Below are positions 46,009-54,939 of a stretch of 64,000 nt of DNA, in pieces. The DNA comes from Pedobacter miscanthi (GTDB taxonomy: Bacteria > Bacteroidota > Bacteroidia > Sphingobacteriales > Sphingobacteriaceae). Under the pieces are notes generated by a model. The model saw nothing but the letters and a program-made list of their open reading frames with translations. It did not search any database and was not told the DNA's origin. Within the stretch, counting starts at the first letter, position 1. Each line of letters starts with the position of its first letter. Location: assembly GCF_003315595.1 (NCBI RefSeq), contig NZ_QNQU01000026.1, positions 1 through 64,000 of the forward strand. The letters are read 5' to 3'. A program made the translations under genes and the position numbers.

Positions 46009-47643
46009 TTGAAAAGAAAAGATTTCCTCTACTTAACCGGAATGGGTATGGGTGCCTTAATCCTTCCCGACCTTTCTGCATTCGGAACGCCCATCGATCC
46101 TTTACAGGCACTTGATGGAGTGGATGTAAAAATTAAAAAGGAACTGGCCGATGTTGCCCTCAACGCTGCAAAATCGAAAGGTGCTACCTATGCCGATATT
46201 CGTATCGGTCGCTATTTAAATCAATTTGTAGCCACACGCGAAAAACGTGTGCAAGGTGTTGCCAATACCGAATCGTACGGCGTGGGCATCCGTGTGTTAG
46301 CCAATGGATGCTGGGGCTTTGCCGCCACCAACAACGTAACCAAAGATGCCATTGCCAAAGCAGCCGAACAAGCCGTTGCCGTTGCAAAAGCCAATGCTAA
46401 AATACAGGGAGAACCTGTGCAGCTCGCCCCTCAAAAAGGTTATGGCGAAGTAAGCTGGAAAACTCCGATCGAGATTAATGCCTTCGAAGTCCCTGTAAAA
46501 GAAAAAGTAGACCTGCTTTTGAACGTTAACGATGTAGCGATGCAGAACGGGGCCAACTTTGTAAACTCCGTTATTTTCGCCGTTAATGAGCAGAAATACT
46601 TTGCTTCTACCGATGGTTCCTATATTGATCAGGATGTGCACCGCATCTATCCTACCTTCAATGTAACCAAGGTCGACCGCGAATCGGGTAAATTTAAAAC
46701 CCGTAATGCACTAAGCGCTCCAAGTGGCAAAGGTTACGAGTATATGCACGCACGCCCCGAAGATAAAGTTACCGGTATTGTAACCCGTTACAAAGACCGT
46801 TACGATATGCTCGAAGATGTGAAAGAAGCAGCCCGTGTTGCCAATGAAAAAGTAAAAGCAAAATCGGTTGAGCCGGGTAAATACGACCTGGTACTCGATC
46901 CTTCGCACCTTTGGTTAACCATACACGAATCTGTTGGTCACCCTACCGAACTCGACCGTGTTTTAGGCTATGAGGCCAATTATGCAGGTACCAGTTTCCT
47001 TACTTTAGATAAATGGGAATCGAAAAAATTCAAATTCGGCAGTGATAAAGTAAATATTGTGGCCGATAAAACCCAAGTAGGGTCTTTAGGTGCGGTGGGT
47101 TACGATGATGAAGGTGTAAAATGCAAAAAATGGGATCTAATTAAAGATGGAGTTCTTGTAAGTTATCAGGCCATCCGCGATCAGGCACACATTATCGGTT
47201 TAACCGAATCAAACGGCTGTTGCTATTCGCAGGGCTGGGATGATGTACAGTTTCAGCGTATGCCAAATGTTTCACTTCAGCCGGGTAAAGAAAAGTTAAG
47301 TGTTGACGACATGATCAAAAATGTAGAAAAAGGTATTTATATCATCGGCGACGGTAGTTTTTCTATCGATCAGCAACGCTACAATTTCCAGTTCGGCGGA
47401 CAGATTTTCTACGAAATTAAAGAAGGTAAAATTGTAGGTATGCTTAACGATGTGGCTTACCAGGCCAATACACAGGAGTTCTGGAATTCATGCAATGCCA
47501 TCTGCGATGCAGGCGATTACCGTTTAGGTGGTTCGTTCAATGACGGAAAAGGCCAGCCTTCGCAAAGCAGTGCCGTTTCACATGGCAGTTCTACTGCACG
47601 GTTTAATGGAGTTAATGTTATCAATACAGCAAGAAAAATATAA
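46009..47643 (+). CDS. TldD-family metalloprotease with Tat-like signal
   Basis: A 544-residue protein of the TldD/PmbA family. The N-terminus KRKDFLYLTGMGMGALILPDLSAFG resembles a Tat signal, with Lys-Arg in place of Arg-Arg. The zinc motif HExxxH is HESVGHPTELD (~305-315). Near the C-terminus NDGKGQP..AVSHGSSTARFNGV is the usual ..CGKGQPGQ..PVSHG.. block, but with Asp where the third ligand Cys normally sits. The start codon is TTG, as in the paralogue at 49142. TldD pairs with TldE to trim unfolded peptides or RiPP precursors. It is followed by TldE after two bases. Confidence 0.88.
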   Translation: MKRKDFLYLTGMGMGALILPDLSAFGTPIDPLQALDGVDVKIKKELADVALNAAKSKGATYADIRIGRYLNQFVATREKRVQGVANTESYGVGIRVLANGCWGFAATNNVTKDAIAKAAEQAVAVAKANAKIQGEPVQLAPQKGYGEVSWKTPIEINAFEVPVKEKVDLLLNVNDVAMQNGANFVNSVIFAVNEQKYFASTDGSYIDQDVHRIYPTFNVTKVDRESGKFKTRNALSAPSGKGYEYMHARPEDKVTGIVTRYKDRYDMLEDVKEAARVANEKVKAKSVEPGKYDLVLDPSHLWLTIHESVGHPTELDRVLGYEANYAGTSFLTLDKWESKKFKFGSDKVNIVADKTQVGSLGAVGYDDEGVKCKKWDLIKDGVLVSYQAIRDQAHIIGLTESNGCCYSQGWDDVQFQRMPNVSLQPGKEKLSVDDMIKNVEKGIYIIGDGSFSIDQQRYNFQFGGQIFYEIKEGKIVGMLNDVAYQANTQEFWNSCNAICDAGDYRLGGSFNDGKGQPSQSSAVSHGSSTARFNGVNVINTARKI

Positions 47644-47645
47644 TT

Positions 47646-48962
47646 ATGGCCATATTAAGTAAAGAAGAAGCCCAGGCGATATTAAAAAAAGTAGTCGGTT
47701 TTTCTAAAGCCGATTTCTGCGAGGTAAGTTTAAGCGGTTCGGACGGCGGAAACATCCGTTATGCACGTAATGCCGTTTCTACTGCAGGCCAGATCAGCAC
47801 CATGAGTTTAGGGGTAAGCTCAACGTTTGGTAAAAAAACAGGTTCGGCAACCATCAACGAGTTCGACGATGCCTCTTTGCAAAAAGTGGTAAAAAGAGCC
47901 GAAGAACTGGCCATGCTGGCACCAGAAAACCCTGAATTTATGCCGCCGCTAGGTCCGCAAACATTTGCCGAATCGAATACCTTCAATGCAAAAACTGCTG
48001 CCATTACACCTGATACCAGGGCTGAAATGGTGGGTAAAAGTTTAAGCGTTTCAAAAGCCGCCGGTTTAGATGCCGCTGGTTTCCTCGAAAACGCTACCCG
48101 TTTTAATGCAATCATGAACTCTAAAGGTTTATTCGCATATAATAAAGGAACAAATGTATCTTTCTCGGTTACCGTTAGGAATAAACAGGGAACAGGTTCT
48201 GGCTATGTGGAGCAGGATTTTAACGATCTTGATAAAATGGATACCCTTGCGCTAAGCAAAATTGCAGCAAGCAAGGCCAACGGTTCGGCAGGTGCAAAAG
48301 CCATCGAACCCGGAAAATATACGGTAATTTTAGAACCGCTTGCAGCCAGCGATATCATTGGCAACATGTTCAGGGGCTTCGATGCCCGGAGTGCCGACGA
48401 AGGCCGGAGCTTTATGAGCAAAAAAGGTGGTGGCACGCGTTTAGGGGAACAATTATTCTCCGAAAACGTAAACATCTATTCCGATCCTATGAATACCGAA
48501 ATCCCATCTTCAACGTTTACAGGCGAAGGTTTACCAGTAAAAAGGACGCAATGGGTAGAAAAAGGTGTGGTAAAAAACCTGTCCTATTCAAGATATTGGG
48601 CTGCACAAAAAAATGTTCAACCCCTTCCATTTAGCCGAAGCATGATTATCGAAGGAGGCAACCAGTCACTGGAAGAGCTGATCAAAAGTACCGAAAAAGG
48701 TATTCTGGTAACCCGTTTCTGGTATATCCGTTCGGTTGATCCGCAAACTTTATTATTAACAGGTCTAACCCGTGATGGTACTTTTTATATTGAAAACGGC
48801 GAAATCAAATTCCCAATCAAGAATTTCAGGTTTAATGAGAGTCCGGTAATTATGCTTAACAATGTGGAAGCCTTAGGTAAACCTGTAAGAACAGGAAGCG
48901 GATTGATTCCGCCAATGAAAATCAGGGATTTTACCTTCACTTCATTATCAGACGCGATATAA
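47646..48962 (+). CDS. TldE/PmbA-like subunit
   Basis: A 438-residue TldD/PmbA-family protein without the HExxxH motif, so it is the non-catalytic TldE-type partner. Family features: FCEVSLSGSDGGNIRYARNAVSTAGQISTMSLGVSS (~20-58), YTVILEPLAASDIIGNMFRGFDARSADEGRSFM (~225-257) and PSSTFTGEGLPVKRTQWVEKGVVKNLSYSRYWAAQ (~285-320). It has no signal peptide or Tat motif, unlike both neighbouring TldD proteins. It is coupled to the first tldD (two-base gap). A palindromic repeat separates it from the second tldD. Confidence 0.88.
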   Translation: MAILSKEEAQAILKKVVGFSKADFCEVSLSGSDGGNIRYARNAVSTAGQISTMSLGVSSTFGKKTGSATINEFDDASLQKVVKRAEELAMLAPENPEFMPPLGPQTFAESNTFNAKTAAITPDTRAEMVGKSLSVSKAAGLDAAGFLENATRFNAIMNSKGLFAYNKGTNVSFSVTVRNKQGTGSGYVEQDFNDLDKMDTLALSKIAASKANGSAGAKAIEPGKYTVILEPLAASDIIGNMFRGFDARSADEGRSFMSKKGGGTRLGEQLFSENVNIYSDPMNTEIPSSTFTGEGLPVKRTQWVEKGVVKNLSYSRYWAAQKNVQPLPFSRSMIIEGGNQSLEELIKSTEKGILVTRFWYIRSVDPQTLLLTGLTRDGTFYIENGEIKFPIKNFRFNESPVIMLNNVEALGKPVRTGSGLIPPMKIRDFTFTSLSDAI

Positions 48963-48987
48963 CCTGGGATCGTCCAATAAAAAACTT

Positions 48988-49074
48988 CGTCATTGCGAGG
49001 TACGAAGCAATCTTAATGCACACGCTGGTAGCGACCGTTTTAAGATTGCTTCGTCGTTCCTCCTCGCAATGACG
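48988..49074. repeat. ~90-bp extragenic palindrome (CGTCATTGCGAGG family)
   Basis: CGTCATTGCGAGGTACGAAG..AATCTTAA faces TTAAGATTGCTTCGTCG..CCTCGCAATGACG. A second copy is at 61783-61882. It fills the gap between tldE and the second tldD and could shape the operon mRNA. Confidence 0.8.
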
Positions 49075-49141
49075 ACCTTTCGAGGAATGTCACCCTGAGC
49101 GGAGTCGAAGGGCCTAAAACAACTTATTAAAACTTTAAAAA

Positions 49142-50782
49142 TTGAGAAGAAGAGATTTCCTATACATGACAGGTGTTGGCCTTGGCGCCAGCATGATACC
49201 CAACATCCCTGCTTTTGGCAAAATTATTTCTGTTGAAGAATCTTTAACTCCTGTTGATGTTGCCCTGAAGAAAAAAATGGCCGATGTTGCCCTTAATGCA
49301 GCAAAAAGCAAGGGTGCAACTTATGCCGATGTACGGATTGGCCGCTACCTGAACCAGGTTGTAGCCACCAGGGAAACACGGGTAGAAAACATCTCCAATT
49401 CCGAATCTTATGGTTTGGGTGTACGCGTAATTGCCAACGGAAGCTGGGGTTTTGCCGCCACCAATAATATGGATGATGCCAGCATTGCCAAAGCTGCAGA
49501 AGCTGCCGTTGCCATTGCAAAAGGAAATGCCAAACTGATGGAAGAACCTGTTCAACTGGCTCCGCAAAAAGGTTTTGGAGAAGTAAGCTGGAAAACCCCT
49601 ATCGAAATCAATGCTTTTGAAGTACCTATCGCCGATAAAGTAGACCTGCTTTTAAAAGTAAACAGTGAGGCGATGAAAGGTGGTGCAAAATACATCAGTT
49701 CTAATCTCTTCATGATCAATGAGCAGAAATATTTTGCTTCAACCGATGGTTCGTATATTGATCAGGATATCCACCGGATCTGGCCAACTTTTACGCTCAC
49801 CAAAACCGATGCGGCAAGTGGCAAATTCGAAACCAGAAATGCGTTAAGCGCACCCATGGGAATGGGTTTTGAATACCTTAAACCTAAAGACGAAGAAAAA
49901 ATTAAAGGCGGCCCCGTTACGATGTACAAAAAACGTTACGACATCCTGGAAGATGTGCGTGAAGCCGCCATACATGTTGACGAAAAGTTAAAAGCAAAGC
50001 CCATTGCCCCCGGCAAATACGATCTGGTATTGGATCCTTCGCACCTTTTCTTAACCATTCACGAATCGGTTGGCCACCCTACAGAGCTCGACCGTGTTTT
50101 GGGTTACGAGGCCAACTATGCCGGAACGAGTTTCCTGACATTGGATAAATGGGAATCAAAAAAATTCAACTTCGGGAGCAAAGAAGTAAACATTATTGCC
50201 GATAAACTGGAAACAGGATCTTTAGGCGCTGTGGGTTACGATGATGAAGGTGTAAAATGTGGAAAATGGGATATCATTAAAGACGGAATTCTGGTGAATT
50301 ACCAAACCATCCGCGATCAGGCACATATTTTAGGTTTAAAGGAATCGCAAGGCTGTTGTTACGCAGATAGCTGGGACAGTATCCAGTTCCAACGAATGCC
50401 TAATGTATCTTTAGCGCCTGGGAATGCCGCTTTAAGCGCTGCAGATATGGTTAAAAATGTAGAAAAAGGCATTTATATGTTCGGCCGGAATTCTTATTCC
50501 ATCGATCAGCAACGTTATAATTTCCAGTTCAGCGCACAACTGGCTTACGAAATTAAAGAAGGAAAAATTGTGGGCATGTTTAAAGATGCCGCTTACCAGG
50601 CCAATACCCAGGAATTCTGGAATTCATGCGTGCAACGCTGCGATAAAAATGATTACCGGCTGGGCGGAACATTTTCTGATGGAAAAGGTCAACCGGGGCA
50701 GGCAAGCGCCGTTTCGCATGGCAGTGCCACTACCCGTTTTAATGGCGTTAATGTGATTAATACAGGGAGGAAATTGGGGTAA
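49142..50782 (+). CDS. TldD-family metalloprotease with twin-arginine signal, second copy
   Basis: A 546-residue close paralogue of 46009-47643. It has a canonical Tat motif (MRRRDFLYMTGVGLGASMIP), the HExxxH motif HESVGHPTELDR (~307), and SDGKGQPGQASAVSHG near the C-terminus, again with Asp in place of the expected ligand Cys. The TTG start is shared with the first copy. The Tat signal predicts export in folded form. The role of a duplicated, exported TldD is unknown; maturation or removal of envelope peptides is one possibility. Confidence 0.88.
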   Translation: MRRRDFLYMTGVGLGASMIPNIPAFGKIISVEESLTPVDVALKKKMADVALNAAKSKGATYADVRIGRYLNQVVATRETRVENISNSESYGLGVRVIANGSWGFAATNNMDDASIAKAAEAAVAIAKGNAKLMEEPVQLAPQKGFGEVSWKTPIEINAFEVPIADKVDLLLKVNSEAMKGGAKYISSNLFMINEQKYFASTDGSYIDQDIHRIWPTFTLTKTDAASGKFETRNALSAPMGMGFEYLKPKDEEKIKGGPVTMYKKRYDILEDVREAAIHVDEKLKAKPIAPGKYDLVLDPSHLFLTIHESVGHPTELDRVLGYEANYAGTSFLTLDKWESKKFNFGSKEVNIIADKLETGSLGAVGYDDEGVKCGKWDIIKDGILVNYQTIRDQAHILGLKESQGCCYADSWDSIQFQRMPNVSLAPGNAALSAADMVKNVEKGIYMFGRNSYSIDQQRYNFQFSAQLAYEIKEGKIVGMFKDAAYQANTQEFWNSCVQRCDKNDYRLGGTFSDGKGQPGQASAVSHGSATTRFNGVNVINTGRKLG

Positions 50783-50799
50783 GATTTTCTAAATGCGTT

Positions 50800-50826
50800 C
50801 GTCACCCTGAATTTATTTCAGGGTCT
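50800..50826. repeat. 27-bp intergenic hairpin repeat, third copy (inverted)
   Basis: Exact reverse complement of 1184-1210, located 17 bases beyond the stop of the second tldD. It may serve as its 3'-end hairpin. Confidence 0.75.
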
Positions 50827-50834
50827 ATTTTACA

Positions 50835-50862
50835 AAGATCCTTCGCCACGCTCAGGATGACA
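50835..50862. repeat. AAGATCCTTCG..CTCAGGATGACAG repeat
   Basis: A short element in which GATCCTT..CTCAGGAT form a small hairpin. Related copies occur at 51066-51095 and 60521-60550, all intergenic. Confidence 0.6.
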
Positions 50863-50991
50863 GCCTCACTAACTTCTTCACGATTTGCAATCGGGATGCA
50901 CGAGAAAGGCGATTGTATCGCCACACATATTTTATTCTGCATTGCAAATGCAAACCTCACTGATCCTCGTTATAAACGAGGACCATTATTC

Positions 50992-51047
50992 ACCATATAA
51001 AAATATAAGACATTTAAGCTTATATTCTCTTAAATGCATTATATGGT
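50992..51047. repeat. CCATATAA palindrome related to the 36383 repeats
   Basis: ACCATATAA..ATATAAGACATTTAAG faces CTTAAATGCATTATATGGT. The text ATATAAGACATTTAAG also occurs in the second unit at ~36825, so this is a stand-alone copy of that unit's second palindrome. Confidence 0.6.
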
Positions 51048-51065
51048 AAAGACGATAAGCAAAAA

Positions 51066-51095
51066 AAAGATCCTTCGCTGCGCTCAGGATGACAG
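51066..51095. repeat. AAGATCCTTCG..CTCAGGATGACAG repeat, second copy
   Basis: Matches 50835-50862 apart from CTGCG in place of CCACG between the arms. Same orientation. Confidence 0.6.
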
Positions 51096-51111
51096 CATCT
51101 TAAACAACAAT

Positions 51112-51141
51112 GGGGCATTCTATCCAGACATGCCCCTTTTT
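51112..51141 (+). terminator. Plus-strand terminator-like hairpin
   Basis: GGGGCAT pairs with ATGCCCC across an 11-base loop and is followed by TTTTT. It lies 330 bases beyond the tldD stop, so it may end read-through from that operon before the convergent gene at 51211. Confidence 0.65.
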
Positions 51142-51210
51142 CTAACCAAATATAAACCTGTTTGAGCCAGGAGTTTCTTCTATTGGTTGGTATCTTACCA
51201 ACCGAAAATG

Positions 51211-52074
51211 TTAATTATGCGTAATAATGGTAGCCGTAATAGATGGTGTTCCAGTAATTGTACCATTAATATAAACGGTATAAATTTTTCCGGCTTCGAA
51301 AGTGGCCGCATTTAAAGCTGTATTGGTTAAAGGAATAACCGCCTTAGTGGTATTATCTTTTATCAATAAACTCACATTGGTACCTGCGTCTATTTCCTTA
51401 AAGGGTCCGAGTGTTCTCCAGCTCAAACCTTCAATTACTGCAGGTGCCTTTCCTGATGTATAAGGAATAATGGTTTGGTTACCAAAATTACCATAAGCTA
51501 CATCAGCAAATATTTCTGTTCCGGCGGCGTAGGTAAGATCAACTTTTGGTGCATCCGGCGAAAAATTAGCAAACCTGATTTTAGCTTTACCTGCTGCAGG
51601 TAGGGTTAAATCATCGTATACCAGGATCAAACTATCAATATTACCCGGATTTAGCGTACTCGTTAATTTTTTCTTTACGGTAAATAAACTGTGTGCAAAA
51701 TCCGCAATGGGCCCGTTCGGACCAGCAAAAGATGCAGAATTGGTTTCCTGTATAAAATTTGCGCTTCCACCAAAAACATACGATGCTTTGTAAGAAGGCT
51801 CCGTTCCTTCCGTGAGGTTAAATTGTACTTTTCCATACTGGGTATCTAAATAACCCGTAGCCGTATTGCGTTGCAATGCAGTAGTCGTAACTTTTCGAGT
51901 AAAATCCCAGAAATTAACGGCCGTAACCGATTGGCGTGCATTGATAAATTTAACCTTTGCACTTAAAGGTGGCCGATCGCCAGCATTAATATCGAGGTAA
52001 TCTGTCTTTTTGCACGAAGCAAACAATGAAACGGCTAATGCAAAAAATAATGTTGGAAATTTATAAATTCTCAT
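51211..52074 (-). CDS. DUF4397 domain lipoprotein
   Basis: A 287-residue lipoprotein (AVSLFASC-KKTDY). DUF4397 beta-sandwich features are AKVKFINARQSVTAVNFW (~39-56) and, most clearly, KAKIRFANFSPDAPKVDLTYAAGTEIFADVAYGNF (~163-197). DUF4397 domains are extracellular and of unknown function. It follows the TonB receptor by eight bases and is the last gene of a three-gene operon with a di-haem peroxidase, so it may be a surface partner of that receptor. Confidence 0.85.
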   Translation of the reverse strand: MRIYKFPTLFFALAVSLFASCKKTDYLDINAGDRPPLSAKVKFINARQSVTAVNFWDFTRKVTTTALQRNTATGYLDTQYGKVQFNLTEGTEPSYKASYVFGGSANFIQETNSASFAGPNGPIADFAHSLFTVKKKLTSTLNPGNIDSLILVYDDLTLPAAGKAKIRFANFSPDAPKVDLTYAAGTEIFADVAYGNFGNQTIIPYTSGKAPAVIEGLSWRTLGPFKEIDAGTNVSLLIKDNTTKAVIPLTNTALNAATFEAGKIYTVYINGTITGTPSITATIITHN

Positions 52075-52082
52075 CTGTGATT

Positions 52083-54851
52083 TTAATTAAAGGTGGCCGA
52101 AAGTCGGATAAAAGGTTGTAAACCGGTGCTGGTTCCCGATTGTGCCGCACTTGGTGAATTTGTACGGGTAATATTACTTCCCGGCGCAGGGATAGAATAA
52201 TCGCCCAGCACATTGAAGAGGTTATTTACACCAATGGTAGCCTGTAGCAGAGGCGTAATCCGATACCCTGCCGAAACATCGGTAATCCATATCGGACTAT
52301 AGGTTTGATAATAATAATCAGGTTTCGGAAAATTGGCATTTAACTGGCTCACTGCCAATACGGATCCAAAATATACGCTACGCAATAGAAAGTTAAACTT
52401 ATTGATGTTGTAGGTTCCCTGCAGGGTAATTTTGGTTTTTGGGATGCTACGGGTTACACGCACCTCTTCGCTCTCGTCGAAAATGATGTAACGGTAAGCC
52501 TCCAAACCTTTAGGTGTATTTACCTTGGTAAGCGTTGTTTCTTGTAGGTTTGCGCCGGCCAAAAAGGCTACATTACCGCCGTTGGGCAATAAAAAACGAT
52601 AACTTCCGGTAAATTCGATGCCCCTGGTGCGTGTACTGAATGAATTATAGAAAAACTTGGCCTGTACGGTACCGGTTTGTACGAATAATGCCCTTACATC
52701 TGCAGGTAAATTCGCATCCGTTGCCGAGAAACGTCCGGTATTACCCACGCGGTCTTTAATGTCGATCTGATAGGCATCCACTGTTAATTCAACATTCTGT
52801 ATCGGCTGTGAAGTCAATCCTGCAGAATAACCTTTCGATTTTTCGGGTTGTAACGATGGAATGCCCAATGCTTTGGTTGCAGGATTTACATTATTTGCCG
52901 TAACCTGATCTATCGCAACTCCGTTCTGAAAAGTAGTAGAGGTTTCGGTGTAGTAAAACTGTGCCAGATCGGGAGCCCTGAAACCGGTATTATAACCACC
53001 ACGAACGGCCAGCCATTTAGCGAAACCGTAACGCGTTGCTGCTTTGTAAGTGGTTACGCTTCCAAAATCGGAATAATTTTCTACCCTAACCGCACCTGAT
53101 AAAAGCCATTTATCAGTTACGTTCAATTCAAGATCCGCATAAGCGGCAGAAATAGAACGTTTCACATTCACTTCATTTGATGGCCTGAAACCGGCATGGA
53201 TCTGCGAACCTGGCGAAAGTCCGTTTAAAGGTGTACTGCCTGCAGCTACAAAATAAGGGATACCGCCGGTGGTGTAACCAATGGAATAAATGGTACTTAA
53301 ATCGGCTTTCGAGTAAGAACCTTCTTCGCCCGCTATAATCTGATAGGTTTCTACGCGGTACTGTCCACCAAAGGCAACGTTTAATCCTTTAAGTACTTTA
53401 TCAAATTTCCTTGAGAAATCTAAACTTCCGCTGTTCTGCGAAGCATTGTAACTGCCCGCATTAAAGGTGCGTGGTGTTTTTTGACCTAAACTGGCATTCA
53501 ACGTATTGCTGATGATGTTATCAAAAGCATTTCTCCCGTAAACATTGGATACGTCGAAGTTCCATCCGCTTATTTTGCCTTTTACACCTATTGCCAGAGA
53601 TTGATCGGTGATGATGTTATCCATGGCAGGCAGAAATCCATCCGGATAAACAAAGGTATTGTTACGCTCTGTCCAGCCTGGCAAACGGTATACGGCGGTA
53701 AACTGCGAGTTACGGTGACTGATCCCACCAAAAGAATATACTTCAAAACCATCTTTCAATGGTATTCCGGCATTGAATGATAATAAACCATCTTTGGATT
53801 TATTGGTCGATCCGCGCTGATCAAAGAAATGGCGGTCGATACCGCGGCTGGCAATAATGGCATCATCAATTTCTTTGGTATAAATCTGGTCAAAACCCCT
53901 GGTATTGGCTCCGCCACCATAAGCCGGACCGATGTAAATCCCATCAGAGTCATTTCCGGAAGGAAGTGAAACTGCTTGTGTGGCATATTCGCCGGTGATA
54001 TTCAGGAAACCTTTCGCACCCAATTTCAGTCCGATATTGGCATTGCTCCTGGTGGTTAAGCCATCGCCCCTGCGGCGGATGCTTTCAATCGTGCTTGCCG
54101 TAATTTCATCTGCAGTATTTTTCAGCACCACGTTAATTACCCCTGCAATGGCATCCGATCCGTATTGGGCCGCAGCACCGTCGCGTAAAATTTCGATACG
54201 GTCTATCGAACCCACCGGAATGGCATTCAGATCGTATCCGGTTGCCCCGTTACCCAAACCGCCCCAACTGATGTTCGAGCTTTTATGTCTTCTTTTTCCG
54301 TTTACCAGCACCAATACCTGATCTACGCCTAAACCTTTCAATTGTACGGTAGAAGTTGCCGAAGCTGCATCGCCACCACCGGAAACCGAAGAGTGGAAAG
54401 ATGGAGATACATACTGGAGTAACTGTGTTACACTGGCCTGTGGTGAGGTTTGCTGCAATGTTTTTAAATCGATCACATCAACCGGAACAGGTGAATTGAG
54501 TTTGGTGCGGTTAGCATTCCTCGAGCCTACAATCTGTAATTCGGTTAAAGTATTATCAGCTTGTTCGAGCGAAACGTTTAATTTGGTAGCCGATCCGATT
54601 TCTACCGTAGCGGTTTTATAACCAATGTAAGATACTTCGATAAAGCGTCCGTTTTTGGTTGAAATTTTAAATACACCATCTTTATCCGTAACGGTAGAGC
54701 CATCTAATCCTTTGATCCTTACCGATACTCCGGGCAATGGTGACTGATCTTCTGCAGCAACCACCACCCCGGTGATGATCCGCTGCTGGGCAGATAATTT
54801 TGAGTAGATAACTGTACTCAACAGCAATATGAATAGTAGTTTTATCTTCAT
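52083..54851 (-). CDS. TonB-dependent receptor
   Basis: A ~922-residue outer-membrane receptor. The start at 54851 (MKIKLLFILLLSTVIYSKLSAQ) gives a clean signal peptide. A carboxypeptidase-D-like domain (~25-105, GVVVAAEDQSPLPGVSVRIKG) precedes the plug (VPVDVIDLKTLQQTSPQASVTQLLQYVSPSF; GVDQVLVLVNGKRRHKSS; AIPVGSIDRIEILRDGAAAQYGSDAIAGVINVVLK) and barrel. It is of the siderophore/vitamin/metal receptor type rather than SusC: no SusD follows. The neighbouring di-haem peroxidase and DUF4397 lipoprotein suggest a redox-active or metal-linked substrate; this is inference. Confidence 0.92.
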   Translation of the reverse strand: MKIKLLFILLLSTVIYSKLSAQQRIITGVVVAAEDQSPLPGVSVRIKGLDGSTVTDKDGVFKISTKNGRFIEVSYIGYKTATVEIGSATKLNVSLEQADNTLTELQIVGSRNANRTKLNSPVPVDVIDLKTLQQTSPQASVTQLLQYVSPSFHSSVSGGGDAASATSTVQLKGLGVDQVLVLVNGKRRHKSSNISWGGLGNGATGYDLNAIPVGSIDRIEILRDGAAAQYGSDAIAGVINVVLKNTADEITASTIESIRRRGDGLTTRSNANIGLKLGAKGFLNITGEYATQAVSLPSGNDSDGIYIGPAYGGGANTRGFDQIYTKEIDDAIIASRGIDRHFFDQRGSTNKSKDGLLSFNAGIPLKDGFEVYSFGGISHRNSQFTAVYRLPGWTERNNTFVYPDGFLPAMDNIITDQSLAIGVKGKISGWNFDVSNVYGRNAFDNIISNTLNASLGQKTPRTFNAGSYNASQNSGSLDFSRKFDKVLKGLNVAFGGQYRVETYQIIAGEEGSYSKADLSTIYSIGYTTGGIPYFVAAGSTPLNGLSPGSQIHAGFRPSNEVNVKRSISAAYADLELNVTDKWLLSGAVRVENYSDFGSVTTYKAATRYGFAKWLAVRGGYNTGFRAPDLAQFYYTETSTTFQNGVAIDQVTANNVNPATKALGIPSLQPEKSKGYSAGLTSQPIQNVELTVDAYQIDIKDRVGNTGRFSATDANLPADVRALFVQTGTVQAKFFYNSFSTRTRGIEFTGSYRFLLPNGGNVAFLAGANLQETTLTKVNTPKGLEAYRYIIFDESEEVRVTRSIPKTKITLQGTYNINKFNFLLRSVYFGSVLAVSQLNANFPKPDYYYQTYSPIWITDVSAGYRITPLLQATIGVNNLFNVLGDYSIPAPGSNITRTNSPSAAQSGTSTGLQPFIRLSATFN

Positions 54852-54939
54852 GTTGTTTATTTTGGAATAGACATGCCAATGGCCATTCAACCTTTTTTCG
54901 GGTCAAAAAATGTTTTAAAATTGATTTTTCGGGTTTTGG

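Noticed and set aside
51185..51203. GGTTGGTA..TACCAACC hairpin as terminator for the DUF4397 gene
   Set aside because: The stem is perfect but no T-run follows on the minus strand, so terminator function is unsupported.
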